Positions 1 to 10,795 of a stretch of 64,000 bases of DNA are shown here, piece after piece. Source of the stretch: Syncephalis fuscata (lineage: Eukaryota; Zoopagomycota; Zoopagomycetes; Zoopagales; Piptocephalidaceae). The notes under the pieces are model-generated. The model was not told the origin of the DNA, did not search any database, and saw only the letters and a program-made list of their open reading frames with translations. The translations under genes were made by a program, and so were the position numbers. Where the stretch lies: assembly GCA_025786725.1 (NCBI GenBank), contig JAHLTZ010000007.1, positions 620,001 to 684,000 of the forward strand, given 5' to 3'. Within the stretch, counting starts at the first letter, position 1, and each line of letters starts with the position of its first letter.

Positions 1-2
1 CC

Positions 3-1256
3 AGCGTGAACGATCTACGAGCGCCTAAACGGAAATCATCGATGATGAGCACACCTTTGGCGGTGGTGGGTGCGGTTATACGCCGTACAAGTTCAGCTTT
101 GCCCCTGGCCCCTATTAATACCAATGTTAATCCAACAGCAACAGCTATTAAATCGCCCTCCTCTCCATTGGCCTCACCAAGTAGTTTTAATAGCAGTATG
201 CAACGGAAGGTATCGATTAAACGAGTGGCCGACCCATTCTGCATTGATCCATCGGAACTGAAGTTTTTTTCAATCGATGATAATACATCGGATGCCGAGT
301 CAGCTTTATTCGCTACACCGGGCCTACCTGATGCGGCATTTTGGCGTGCCGTCACACGTTCCTATCCATTAGTGGCGCGTCGAACACCGCATTTACTAGC
401 GAGTCGATTACGACAAGGTGTGCCGCCACCATTACGTGGTCGTGTTTGGCGGTCGTTGACTCGATCGGCCGCTACGCATTTAGCACCTGTTTATCCGAAA
501 TTGCTAGCAGAACGATCGCCATTTGATAAAATTATTATACGTGATTTAGCTCGTACTTTTCCGGGTGTGCCTATGTTCCGCGAGGCCGGCGGTAAAGGTC
601 AGCGGGCACTAGGCCGTCTATTACGAGCCTATGCTATTTATGATGCAGAGGTCGGCTACTGTCAAGGCTTAGGCTTTTTAGCCGGTCCTCTACTAATGAA
701 CATGCCTGAAGTCGATGCCTTTTGTACGTTTGTGCGTCTACTTGATTCATTTAATCTACGTACGATGTTTACACCAACGATGAGTGGACTGCATTTACGA
801 TTACATCAACTAAGTCGACTTATTGAAATGCATCTGCCGGCCATTTATGCCCACCTTAACGAACATGCTATTCCTACACCACTTTTCGGTTCACAATGGT
901 TCCTTACTCTGTTTGCCTACAATTATCCATTACCATTCGTGCTACGTGTATGGGATGTAGCAATGGCCGAGGGTGTAGCGGAAACGGTACTGCGCGTGGG
1001 ACTTGCTTTATTAGAGCGTAATTATCGTCGACTTATGCGCTGTAACGATTTTGAAAGTCTAGTTCGTATGCTTACTCGAGGTTTATGGCACGTTGAGTCT
1101 ACTGTAACGTCGCCTTCGTCAGATACTGCTATTACTGTCGATGTTAATGTTACGACGTCAACGGCGACATTAGAAGCCAATGGAAGCGAAGAAGAAGCAT
1201 TTATGCTACGTGAAGTTAATGAGATTATGTTGAAGCAGTTGGCTGGGGCAAAGTAG
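3..1256 (+). CDS. TBC-domain Rab GTPase-activating protein (5' end open)
   Basis: Rab GAPs speed GTP hydrolysis by Rab GTPases in membrane traffic. The TBC domain spans about residues 135-365 of the reading frame. It shows the arginine-finger motif IIIRDLARTFP, the glutamine-finger motif YCQGLGFLAG, and later FGSQWFLTLFAYNYPLPF and RVWDVAMAEG, the usual order for the GYP5/EVI5 group. The 60-80 residues before it are Ser/Thr/Pro-rich and look disordered. The frame is open at the window edge; the first ATG is at 42, so the protein either starts there or continues upstream. The frame stops at 1254-1256, but the -1 frame carries on with VTPETLEALKEEW to a TAA at 1346-1348. That reads like the missing helical tail, so a one-base error near 1250 is likely. 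Family call is firm; the subgroup is a guess. Confidence 0.9.
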   Translation, partial: SVNDLRAPKRKSSMMSTPLAVVGAVIRRTSSALPLAPINTNVNPTATAIKSPSSPLASPSSFNSSMQRKVSIKRVADPFCIDPSELKFFSIDDNTSDAESALFATPGLPDAAFWRAVTRSYPLVARRTPHLLASRLRQGVPPPLRGRVWRSLTRSAATHLAPVYPKLLAERSPFDKIIIRDLARTFPGVPMFREAGGKGQRALGRLLRAYAIYDAEVGYCQGLGFLAGPLLMNMPEVDAFCTFVRLLDSFNLRTMFTPTMSGLHLRLHQLSRLIEMHLPAIYAHLNEHAIPTPLFGSQWFLTLFAYNYPLPFVLRVWDVAMAEGVAETVLRVGLALLERNYRRLMRCNDFESLVRMLTRGLWHVESTVTSPSSDTAITVDVNVTTSTATLEANGSEEEAFMLREVNEIMLKQLAGAK

Positions 1257-1348
1257 TGACGCCTGAGACACTGGAAGCATTGAAAGAAGAATGGGAGCGC
1301 GACCACTTATCTCCCGTACAAACACCAACTAAAGAACAACGACGCTAA

Positions 1349-1671
1349 TATAATATTGCCATCTTCTTATGTTATGTTGAATCTATTTACTTTGTCTTTT
1401 TCTTGTTTTGGGTGGGTATGTGTGTGTGTTTGGTGTTATTAACACAATTAATAAATTTATTAATTCATTAGTAAAATGTAAAACATAATTAATTAATTAA
1501 TTTTATAAATGACGCTATTGAAACAGTTAAGCCAACTATAGCTTAGTGACACTTCTTTTTTCTTTTCTGTTCTCTACTTACACCACTATACTCTGTGTAA
1601 GTTTTATTACTGCATAGCTCAACTATGGCTATACTAATTAATGGCTATTTACTTGATAAATATAGTAAACT
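1349..1671. other. Intergenic AT-rich spacer
   Basis: About 320 bp between the TBC gene and the MICOS gene. It holds runs of TTAATTAA-type sequence and a TG-rich patch near 1415-1435. I see no coding exon. It must contain the promoter of the downstream gene. Confidence 0.6.
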
Positions 1672-3056
1672 ATGTCTTTTTTTACACGCGCCGCGCAAGC
1701 AACAACTCAGGTAAACTAGTATAGATATGAATATAAAAGCATTTATGCTAACAATTCTATTGTATTAGCGTTATTATACAACGCGAGCAGTTGGTTTGGC
1801 AGTTGCTGGCGTGTCGACAACATTAGCCACATCTTATGCGTTAAACCGTTCGGTTTATGCGCAAGGTCGTGAGGAAAAGGTAGGTGTTCAAATCAGAGCG
1901 GATCTATAGAAGGCATGACGTACTTATGCAAACACGGTATAGTTGGGCATTTATGATGAGCCAGTGGCCACCAATGTTGATCAGGAGCCCTCTCCAAGTC
2001 GTCTACAAGTATTGCTTGGTGAAGCACGGGAGAAAGCAACACAAATTGCCCACGAAGCAACGGTAAGTTAATCGATAATAAAGGTTATAATTAATAGCAA
2101 ATGCTATTTATTATTAGACCCATAGTAAAGGATTTGTTGATACAGTTATTAAAGCTGAAGGGGAAGTAGAACGTAAGTTTGTATAATTACAGCTGTTTAA
2201 AACCTGCTAATGTGTATAAATAGGTACGGTGCGTAAAGTTCATGCTAAGGAAGAGCCTATGATGCCAAATCTATTGTATATTGGATTGGCTGCTCTGGCC
2301 GGCAGCATTCTTGCCACGCGTCGATCGATTGTTGCACGCGTTGCATTCCCAACATTGGCAGCACTTGGTGCATCTTACTACTTTATGCCGAATACAACCC
2401 GTTCATCACTTCATCTTCTTCGCGATACGGCCGATTCGGATGAAGTGCGCGGTAAAGTGCGCCAACATGCACCCAGCGTACTAGATACTAGTGATCGGGC
2501 TCGTGAAACGGTTACTCAAGGTGTAAATCAAGTGGGCCAGCTACGCCGCAACATCGAGGAGACTGTTAGTGATAAAGTAGCGAAGGCTCGTCGTGAAATC
2601 GACTCGCTTGAGCATCGTGTACGTGGTTCGCTTGGCGGAGCTAGCGACGAACTTAATCATCGTACACGCGATGTCAATGACGAACTAAAGAAGAAGGCAG
2701 AAGAAGCACGTCAACAAGCCGAACACGTATCAGGTTGGCTACGGGCCCGTGGTGATGAAGTTGCCGAAGCATTGCCAGAGGTTGAAAAAGCCGTTACGAG
2801 CACTAGTGATAAATTGCGCGAATCAACACAAGAATTACGCGAACGCGTTGAATCTGGTCTTAAAGATGCGCGAGAAACGCTTGATGGCGCGGTAAAGCAA
2901 ACACAGGAGCAAAGCCGTGATGCGGCCGATTGGGTCCAGGTTAAGGTTGACGAAGGACGCGAAAAGGCCCAGAAAGTATTGGATCAAGGTCGTGAAAAAC
3001 TAAAGCAAGCTGAGCATTCGTTACGTTCCGATGAAGCAGGCCGTCGTCCATCATAA
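1672..3056 (+). CDS. MICOS complex subunit MIC26/MIC27 (apolipoprotein O family)
   Basis: Component of the mitochondrial inner-membrane MICOS complex that shapes crista junctions. Five exons fit one open frame: 1672-1710, 1769-1879, 1943-2062, 2118-2172 and 2224-3056. Introns are 50-63 nt with GT-AG ends; intron 1 has a GCTAAC branch site. The start MSFFTRAAQATTQ looks like a presequence. The family hallmark LGIYDEP follows exon 2, and the two hydrophobic hairpin segments are NLLYIGLAALAGSILATRRS and RVAFPTLAALGASYYFMPNT. After the hairpin about 200 residues of charged amphipathic helix follow (for example REKAQKVLDQGREKLKQAEH), with repeated Arg/Glu heptads like apolipoprotein or LEA proteins. 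That tail seems longer than in MIC26/27 proteins I know. Whether it is MIC26 or MIC27 cannot be decided from sequence alone. Confidence 0.88.
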
Positions 3057-3389
3057 AAATTTGATTTAGAATAAAATGACTTTTATTTTTCTAATTATTA
3101 GTATTATTATTAATGTTAAATAATATACAAGTGATATATTCTTAAGTTGTTGTATGATAATAGTATTTTTATAAAACAATTACTGATCAAATATAATGGG
3201 CTTATAATAAAAGATTTGCTATAATATATAAACAATGCAGCCATTATCTAGTTAATATACAAATATAAATCAAGGTGGGTTATTAGACATAGCAAAAATA
3301 AAATCACGTTAAAACATATTTTTTCACCAATTCATTCTAATTATTGTTACTGTTTGCACTATTTATTTTTGGTTTATTAATTAAACGCA
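3057..3389. other. Intergenic spacer
   Basis: AT-rich spacer of about 330 bp holding the 3' end of the MICOS gene and the promoter of the first RING gene. No gene seen. Confidence 0.5.
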
Positions 3390-4647
3390 ATGGAATGTAT
3401 TATTTGCTATGAACCATTTCCGGGAGAAAGTCAAGGTCTTTTGTCACCAGTAGCTGCTATGCCTTGTAAGTATTGGCAATTCATTAGGATACATATTAAT
3501 AATTAAAACACGGTCAAGGTGGCCATATTTTTCATAGTAGCTGGCAAGTACAAGATACATAGTTGCTATTGTACTGTTTTACTAATATTCTACATAGTGC
3601 TATACGTTGTTTAAATGTTTCACGTAAATGTCCAACCTGTCGCAGGCAACCAATTCGTAGTGATAATTTAATCTATCTTTATGGGGATTGGGAAAATACT
3701 GCAAAGAAATCGGCGACCATTTCAGACAATCAGCAAAAAGAAGAACTGACAATGGATTGTGCTGTAAGGCTAATTACTAGGTGTTTTTACTAAAATTGAT
3801 AATCAAAGTATAGACAAAACTAGAACTAATGAAACAGCATATAAATGAGTGGTTGGCTGATGCTGCAGTACAAAAAGAAGCGCAAGAAAAAGAATTGAAA
3901 ACAATGCGTACCGAGTTGCGTGATCAAACAAATAAGATTGATCGTATAAGTTTTGATTTAAATGAAAAACGACAGGAAAACTTATCGTTAACAGCTCGTT
4001 TAAACGAGACTAGCATAAAGCTAAAGCAGAAAACCGATGAGGCACAAGAATACATAATGTTGCAGCGTAAGTCAAATTCTGTTACCATTTGTTATTGATT
4101 AATTGTGATGCATAGTGTACAAAAAATACTAAAAAAATCACTTGATTCCGAAGTTCAAGCTGATTTAAAACAATATACGAAGTCGAATCAATCCACACAA
4201 CACTTAGTATTGATAGCACTGCTTAGTGAAATGAGCGAAATGCGCAGGTACCACAACCAAAATCATTATATTATTAATATTTGGTAACTAATACCTATTT
4301 TAATAGACAACTAGCAATGACCAAAAATGAACTGGAAAAAGAAAAACACCTTAGTAATACAACAGAAACGCGAATGCGCATTGCTACTACACAATTATGC
4401 CAAGAACAAGCAAAGGTAAGCAAGCAATTATAGTTAATGATACAATCATTGTTTAAAAATAATATATATATCGTAATTATAGGTCCGTTCATTGAATACA
4501 AAACAAGAGGCGTTAAGAATAAAATTGGAGCAAACTACAAAAGAGCTAGAACTAGCACATAAAAAACTACAACCAAAAAATGATAATAACAATATTAAGT
4601 TTAACACAAAAAATGTAGAACTATTTACTACACAAATAATAAATTAG
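3390..4647 (+). CDS. RING-H2 / coiled-coil protein, copy 1 (TRAIP-like), frame damaged
   Basis: Probable E3 ubiquitin ligase of the RING plus coiled-coil type. Exons: 3390-3465, 3519-3543, 3598-3763, 3814-4066, 4116-4247, 4307-4415, 4483-4647. Spliced, exons 1-3 give CIIC at residues 3-6, then MPCGHIFHSSC and RKCPTCRRQPI, which is a full RING-H2 ligand set. The sixth ligand (Cys) is formed only if intron 2 (3544-3597) is removed with a GC donor, GCAAGT. The rest is charged coiled coil (EAQEKELKTMRTELRDQTNK). Exon 4 lacks one base near 4052 compared with copy 2, which puts exon 5 out of frame. After the TAG at 4645 there is still coding-like sequence (SKRPPGHYSFDGMGGSSRK, about 4855-4960), so the original C-terminus lay further on. 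It may be a recent pseudogene or carry an assembly error. Confidence 0.7.
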
Positions 4648-4960
4648 TAGATAATGGTACTATTCATGCCAGTCTATAAAAGGCTTGGTAAAAGAAGCAC
4701 AGCCAGCATCATTGCCACCATCCGCTCCACTTTTCTTAAATGGTGCGCGAAAAAGAACTATGACAGGAGTAACATTAGGGGCAAGAACGGGAACAGTAAG
4801 TGCTAAATTAATTTTATTACTATAATAATTTACTGTTAAATAGTCAAAGCGGCCTCCTGGCCATTATTCATTTGATGGGATGGGCGGTAGTTCACGTAAA
4901 TTAAGTTCTTTGCCATTAAGTCGAATGCCAGCAAACAATACTCGATTTAAGCGTAAATAG
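4648..4960 (+). pseudogene. Remnant C-terminal exons of RING copy 1
   Basis: Two coding-like blocks, about 4685-4797 (residues such as ASLPPSAPLFLNGARKRT) and 4845-4960, separated by an intron with GTAAGT donor and TAG acceptor. They lie after an in-frame stop of the gene. Copy 2 has matching but more decayed DNA at 8693-8910, so both are likely the ancestral tail. Confidence 0.5.
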
Positions 4961-5249
4961 CATCAATAATTGTTTAATATTTTATATAATTGCGATTTCT
5001 GTTATAAAATTGCTGATTTAAGCTATAATTGAAAGTTAAAGTTATTCGATGTTGATAATAATTATTTTATTGAATTAATATCAAACATCTGACTAGGCTA
5101 CCTTTCTGCTTTCCTCTACTTTTTTGGTTGTTTGATCAACGTTGCATCATTACATTAATGATGCTGTGGCTATTATCTTTTATATTATTTTATAGTTTAT
5201 TGCTCACATTCTATTACTAAAAAAAATCAATAATTTAAACATTAAACTG

Positions 5250-6255
5250 TCAATCAGTTTTTACTACTGAGAAGTGTGATTTGTTGATACAGTGTCATAT
5301 TAACCCAATCAAATCAATCAGTATTAATTAATTAGCACTATTTCAATATCAAAATAAATATTAAATAATATTTCACGTTACTTATAATAAAATATAATAA
5401 ATAAATGTTAATCCATATTATTGTTGCTGTAAAGTATTCAAAGCATTATAATTTGATATTTAATGTTGCTCACCATCCAGTTCCATGTTTAGCAGAATAA
5501 CAAATGTGTAGTTCAATCAAGTAAAGGATGTCGTTTGGTTGTTTGACACTAAATTACATAAGTCTACTTGTTAATTAATATATGGAAGCTATTCTACTTT
5601 ACTCCCATATTTTTTATTTACCCATTTCATACTTTTTTCTTAATACTTTTAAACACCATTAAACATTTATTTGTCGCTATTCCATGTATAAGATTGCATC
5701 CAGCATTAACTAATTTATGTGTAATTATCAATACAATGCTGTAATTAATTAGTTATCTTTATTATTGCTTTAATATATATATTGTCATTATGCTATAAAT
5801 TGTTCAAATGTCATTTATTTAGTCAGATTGGCTATAAAGAAAGTGGCTGTTCAATAAACGACATTTATAATAATTATATTAATCTTGATCTTACATCACA
5901 AATATGCCCAAAATACAATAGTAGAATATTAGAAAATAGAAGAGACCATTCAGATGTAATAATTCATACTGTATGTAGCAACAATAACAACAAATGCATA
6001 ATGACATGGGATTGCAATCATATGACTTCTATTAATATTTAATCAATCTTTCTACGTATAGCCAACAGCAACAACAATCAGCCTCAAATGTTTCAAAAAA
6101 TCAAATAATATGTTATATTGTTTATTTAAATCAATTTATTAACAACGTTTAATAGAAAGTAATATAACTATATTGTACCTAATAATAGTATGACTTTAAT
6201 TGAAATGAGTTTTGCTTTAAGAACTCAAAATAGGGGAGCCAAAGTAAAACTCTAC
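5250..6255 (+). repeat. Dispersed repeat R1, copy A
   Basis: About 1 kb that recurs in inverted orientation at 39060-40025 and partly at 35400-35715. Long stretches match almost base for base. It contains a degenerate reading frame (5782-6042) ending ILENRRDHSDVIIHTV, then NNNNKCIMTWDCNHM. In copy C the same frame has a CPKC motif, suggesting a zinc-binding domain. I found no terminal inverted repeats or target-site duplications by eye. It may be a fragment of a multicopy gene or a mobile element. Confidence 0.75.
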
Positions 6256-6772
6256 ATTATGTATATTGCTATGCGTTGCAACTGAGCATAAAATTGAAAG
6301 GTACACGTCACCTACATATCCGCACTGCATGAGCTGCAACGCTCAATACCAATGCATATACGACTGCTTAGCTCTTAATAAAACATTGGCATTTGCTCTA
6401 TTATCATTTTACTCCTATTCAGTTCAGTCCTTACAACAACATTTTTATTACATTGTTTCAGTTTGATTGTTAGAATTGTCTTGAAATATACTGTTCCAAT
6501 TCGCTAACAATAGCCGTGAATGAATGAAAGAGAATTGGTTAAACTGACTTTATCATTTTAACTTAACTAAACAAGTTACCGGCTGACATAATTATTTAAA
6601 CAACAAACGTGACTGGCATTATAGGCTACTGTATAACCACCCGCTTGTCCCTTATTTTGTTACGTCTTTTCAAAAAAACCGTAACAGCGCTAAAGTAGCT
6701 TTTTTATCAATTCATCCTGTTTTATTTCTATTATTGAAGCTATTTGCCATTTTAGTTTATCAATTAAACGCA
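6256..6772. other. Intergenic spacer before RING copy 2
   Basis: About 500 bp, AT-rich, no gene recognised. Its end does not resemble the region upstream of copy 1; similarity between the two RING loci begins only about 10 bp before the ATG. Confidence 0.5.
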
Positions 6773-8692
6773 ATGGAATGTATTATTTGCTATGAACCAT
6801 TTCCGGGAGAAAGTCAAGGTCTTTTGTCACCAGTAGCTGCTATGCCTTGTAAGTATTGGCAATTCATTAGGATACATATTAATAATTAAAACACGGTCAA
6901 GGTGGCCATATTTTCATAGTAGCTGGCAAGTACAAGATACATAGTTGCTATTGTACTGTTTTACTAATATTCTACATAGTGCTATACGTTGTTTAAATGT
7001 TTCACGTAAATGTCCAACCTGTCGCAGGCAACCAATTCGTATTGATAATTTAATCTATCTTTATGGGGATTGGGAGAGTATTAAAAATAACCAAAATGTA
7101 AGTATAGCTATTAAATGCTTTAACTGGATTTGTAATAAAGTACATAAGAAGCAAGAGGCAATGAAGCGGCGTATAGATGAGTTGTTGAACAGTGCAGCGA
7201 CGGAAAAAGAAGCGCACAAAAACGAAATAGAAGCAATGCGTGCCGAATTGAATAATCAAAAGGAATTTATTGTGGACATGAATAGTATTTTGGATTATTC
7301 ACGTCAGGGAAATATAGCTTTGAAAGCTCGTTTAAATGAGACTAGCATAAAGCTAAAGCAGAAAACCGAAGAGGCACAAGAATACCATAATGTTGCGGCG
7401 TAAGTCAAATTCTGTTACCATTTGTTATTGATTAATTGTGATGTACAGTGTAAAGAAACTACTGAAAAAACCGCTTGACTCTGAAGTTCAAGACAGTTTA
7501 AAACGGTATGCCGAGTCGGATCAATCTACGCAACACTTAGTAGTAATGACATTGCTTGATGAAATGAGTGAAATGCGCAGGTGATACAACTAATAATCGT
7601 TATATATGCTACTTTTATTAATTAATCAAAGCTTTAATAGTGAACTAGCAATGGCTAAATATGATTTGGAAAATGAAAGGCAGCTTAGTAATGAAATGGG
7701 AAAGAAAATGGATGTTGCTACTACACAACTATGTCAAGAGCAAGCAAAGGTAAGCAAGTAGCTATAGTTAATGTTGTAATTACTGTTTAAATATAATATC
7801 TAATGCAATTATAGATCCATTCATTAAATACAATAAAAGATGGATTACAATTAAAATTGGAACAGACTAATGCAGATTTTTCTGTAAGTTAGCCATTAAC
7901 TTATCTAACTAAAATTGATAAACAAAGCATAGAAGAAGTTAAAGGCTATGGAGCGTAGTATGTATAAGTGGTTGGCCAATGCTGCAATACAAAAACAAGC
8001 GCACAAAAAAGAATTAGAAATAACACGTGCTGAGTTGTATAAGCAAACAAAGAAGATTGAGCATATGAATCTTGATTTGAATGATAAATGTCAAGAGAAT
8101 GTGGCATTAAAAGCTCGTTTGAACGAAACTAGCGTAGAGCTAAACCAGAAAGCTGATGAGATACAAAAATATCATAATATTGCTGCGTAAGTTAGAACCT
8201 CATCACCATTTGTTACTGATTAACTGTGATGTATAGTATACCAAAAATACTACAAGAATCATTTGATTCTGAAGCTCAAGCCAATTTAGAAGAGTATACA
8301 AAGTCGAATCAATCTGCGCAAGATTTAGTATCAATAACATTGTTTAATGAATTAAATGAACTGCGCAGGTGATACAACCAACAACTATTATAGTCATTAC
8401 TTTTATTAACTAATAATTACTTTGATAGACGACTAGCTATGACTAAGGATCAAGTTGGAAAGGAAAAATTCTATCGTAATGCAGCAGAAATACGACTACG
8501 CGTTGCTAATACACAGCTATTCAGTGAACAAACAAGGGTAAGCAAGCAGTTATAATTAATAAGGCAGTTATTGTTTAAAAATAGCAGCTAATGTAGTTGT
8601 AGGTCCGTTTATTAAATGCAACACAAGAAGCATTAAAGCTGAAATTGGAGCAAACTACAAAAGAGTTGGAGTTGGCACATAAAGAAGTATAG
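6773..8692 (+). CDS. RING-H2 / coiled-coil protein, copy 2 (TRAIP-like), with duplicated coiled-coil cassette
   Basis: Paralogue of the gene at 3390. Exons: 6773-6848, 6902-6925, 6980-7097, 7149-7399, 7449-7580, 7641-7749, 7815-7883, 7933-8186, 8237-8368, 8429-8537, 8603-8692. The first 300 bp, including two introns (one GC-AG, 6926-6979), match copy 1 almost exactly. Exon 2 has four T where copy 1 has five (about 6911-6914), so the RING would lose frame after GHI. Exons 4-7 (coiled coil) are repeated as exons 8-11 at lower identity, making the coiled coil about twice as long as in copy 1. The frame ends at TAG 8690-8692; the downstream homologue of the copy 1 tail is full of stops. Likely a decaying or mis-assembled E3 ligase gene. 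Confidence 0.68.
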
Positions 8693-9353
8693 TCAGAAAA
8701 AGATAATTGCAAGTTTGGCTTAGAAGATAATGAGCTATTTATTGCACAAAGTAATAAGGCAGAAGGCCATAAATCTAGTTATCCCATCCTATAGAAAGTT
8801 TGGTAACAAATTACAGCCAGCAACGTTATTGCCATCATTACCTTTTTGAATGACGCACACGAAGAATTATAACTAGAGTAGTGATAAGAGTGGATACAGG
8901 AATAGCAAGTGTTAAGCTAGTTTTATCAATATAGCAATTTAGCGTTAAACAATTAGAATATTATACTTATTGCACTTTATATAGTTTCTATTGCATCGTC
9001 GTTATTACGCTATTTGCTATGCTTCTAACCTTTTTTTTACGTGACAGTTAACTACATACCAATGGTTTTACTATGACGTACAAGTTTTTCTTTTTTTCAT
9101 TAAACTAGCCAGTAACAATACTAGCGAGCGTCTTTTTATTATAAATAAATATCAGACAGTAATAAGCAGATTAGTATTAAGTAATAAGATGATTAATAGT
9201 TTATTGGATATACCTTGATGATCACCAATCTAATCTTCATCAGAATCAGTATTCTGCATCGTAGATCTCTCATCACAGTCACATTTATAGTTCCGCGCGA
9301 ATTTTATTACGTGATTCTTTTTCTCTCTTTCTTCTATTTTTGCCACTAGTAGA
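8693..9353. other. Spacer: decayed RING tail, then HIS5 promoter
   Basis: 8693-8910 is a stop-ridden homologue of the copy 1 C-terminal exons. The rest, to 9353, is AT-rich with a pyrimidine-rich leader (about 9316-9340) just before the HIS5 start. No other gene seen. Confidence 0.5.
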
Positions 9354-10706
9354 ATGCAACAGAAAGATAGCTTTTCGATAGACGACCTTGTTCGCCCCAA
9401 TATCCGGGCACTTACACCTTATCGCTGTGCCCGCGATGACTATAATCAGGGCATGCTACTAGATGCCAACGAGAATGCACATGGTCCGGCTATGCTATCC
9501 GGCGCTACACTTGACTCGGCGGCATTAGCAGAGTTGACGGAACGAGCTAGCAGCTATCATCGCTACCCGGACCCGTTGAATCTTAAAGTCAAGAAACAAT
9601 ACACTGATTGGCGTGGCTTGCCTGGACCCGAATGGGCTTTCTTTGGCGTAGGTTCCGACGAAGCTATCGATATGATAATGCGCGTATTTGGCATACCTGG
9701 CAAGCAGAAAATCCTTATTTGTCCACCGACCTACGGTATGTATAGCGTATCAGCCGCCACCAACGATCTTGGTGTTGTTAAGGTTCCGCTTGACGTTGAA
9801 GAGGGCCGATTCCAGTTACGAGTCGATGACGTAAGCTTCTGTAGCTACAGTTAAAGTGTCATGCTAATCAACCACATTAATAATGGGCTATTATGATTTG
9901 TGAATAGATTCTGGCCGAAACAGCAAAGGATGCGGATATTCAGATTATGTTTCTATGCTCCCCGGGTAATCCTACTGGTGTTTGCTTGGCCAAGCGCGAT
10001 TTGCGACGTATTCTTGAGTCGGACTATCACGGTATTGTCGTAGTGGATGAGGCATACGTCGATTTTATTGAAAAATCCGACGATGGTAACGCCGACGAGG
10101 ACGAAGAAAATAGTAAAGGCAGTGTTGCTAAATGGACAATGCGCTATCCAAATCTTATTGTCATGCAGACATTAAGTAAAAGCTTTGGCCTTGCTGCCAT
10201 TCGGTATGGTTTTTAATGGTTATTAGTACTTGAAACTGATTTATCATAATAGATTAGGAATTGCTATTGCTTCACCCAAAATCATATTCTGGATGAATGT
10301 AGTCAAGGCGCCATATAATATTCCTGCGCCCACAATTGCCCTGGCCGAGCATGCTTTATCGTCACAGGGCATTCAAGGAATGAAAAACGTAGTACAGGAG
10401 CTACTTTGTGAGCGTAAGCGTTTATCAGAGCTTCTTATCACGCTGCCTGGAGTATTACGCGTCATGGGCAACAAAGATGCAAATTTTGTTCTATGTATTA
10501 TTGGTAAACGTGATAGCAATGAGCCAGATAATCAACGGGCTGAGAATATTTATCGCTGGATGGCCGATAACGGCGTGGTAGTGCGATATCGTGGCAAGGA
10601 ACTTGGCTGCACTGGTTGTTTACGAGTTACAGTTGGCACTTCAGCGGAAATTGATGCAACTATTGCAAAATTGACCGAAGCATTGGCCAATCAATCGTTA
10701 GGTTAA
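9354..10706 (+). CDS. HIS5: Histidinol-phosphate aminotransferase
   Basis: PLP-dependent fold-type I aminotransferase that converts imidazole-acetol phosphate and glutamate to histidinol phosphate, in histidine biosynthesis. Three exons (9354-9830, 9908-10203, 10253-10706) give 408 residues, a normal length. Visible landmarks: LLDANENAHGP near the N-terminus, RYPDP, GVGSDEAIDMIMRVF, CSPGNPTG, VVDEAYVDF, and the PLP-lysine motif QTLSKSFGLAAIR, split over the exon 2/3 junction (cg|a). The C-terminal domain has RYRGKELGCTGCLRVTVGT, the expected substrate-binding Arg region. Introns are 77 and 49 nt. No frame problem, unlike many genes further right. It converges on the membrane-protein gene, whose stop lies only 90 bp downstream. 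Confidence 0.96.
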
Positions 10707-10795
10707 CTTGTTTTAACGACGACAGCTACTAGTCAATTTTATTACTGTTCGTTTGAATAAATACACAGATATGAATATAAATCTATATTGTTAAA

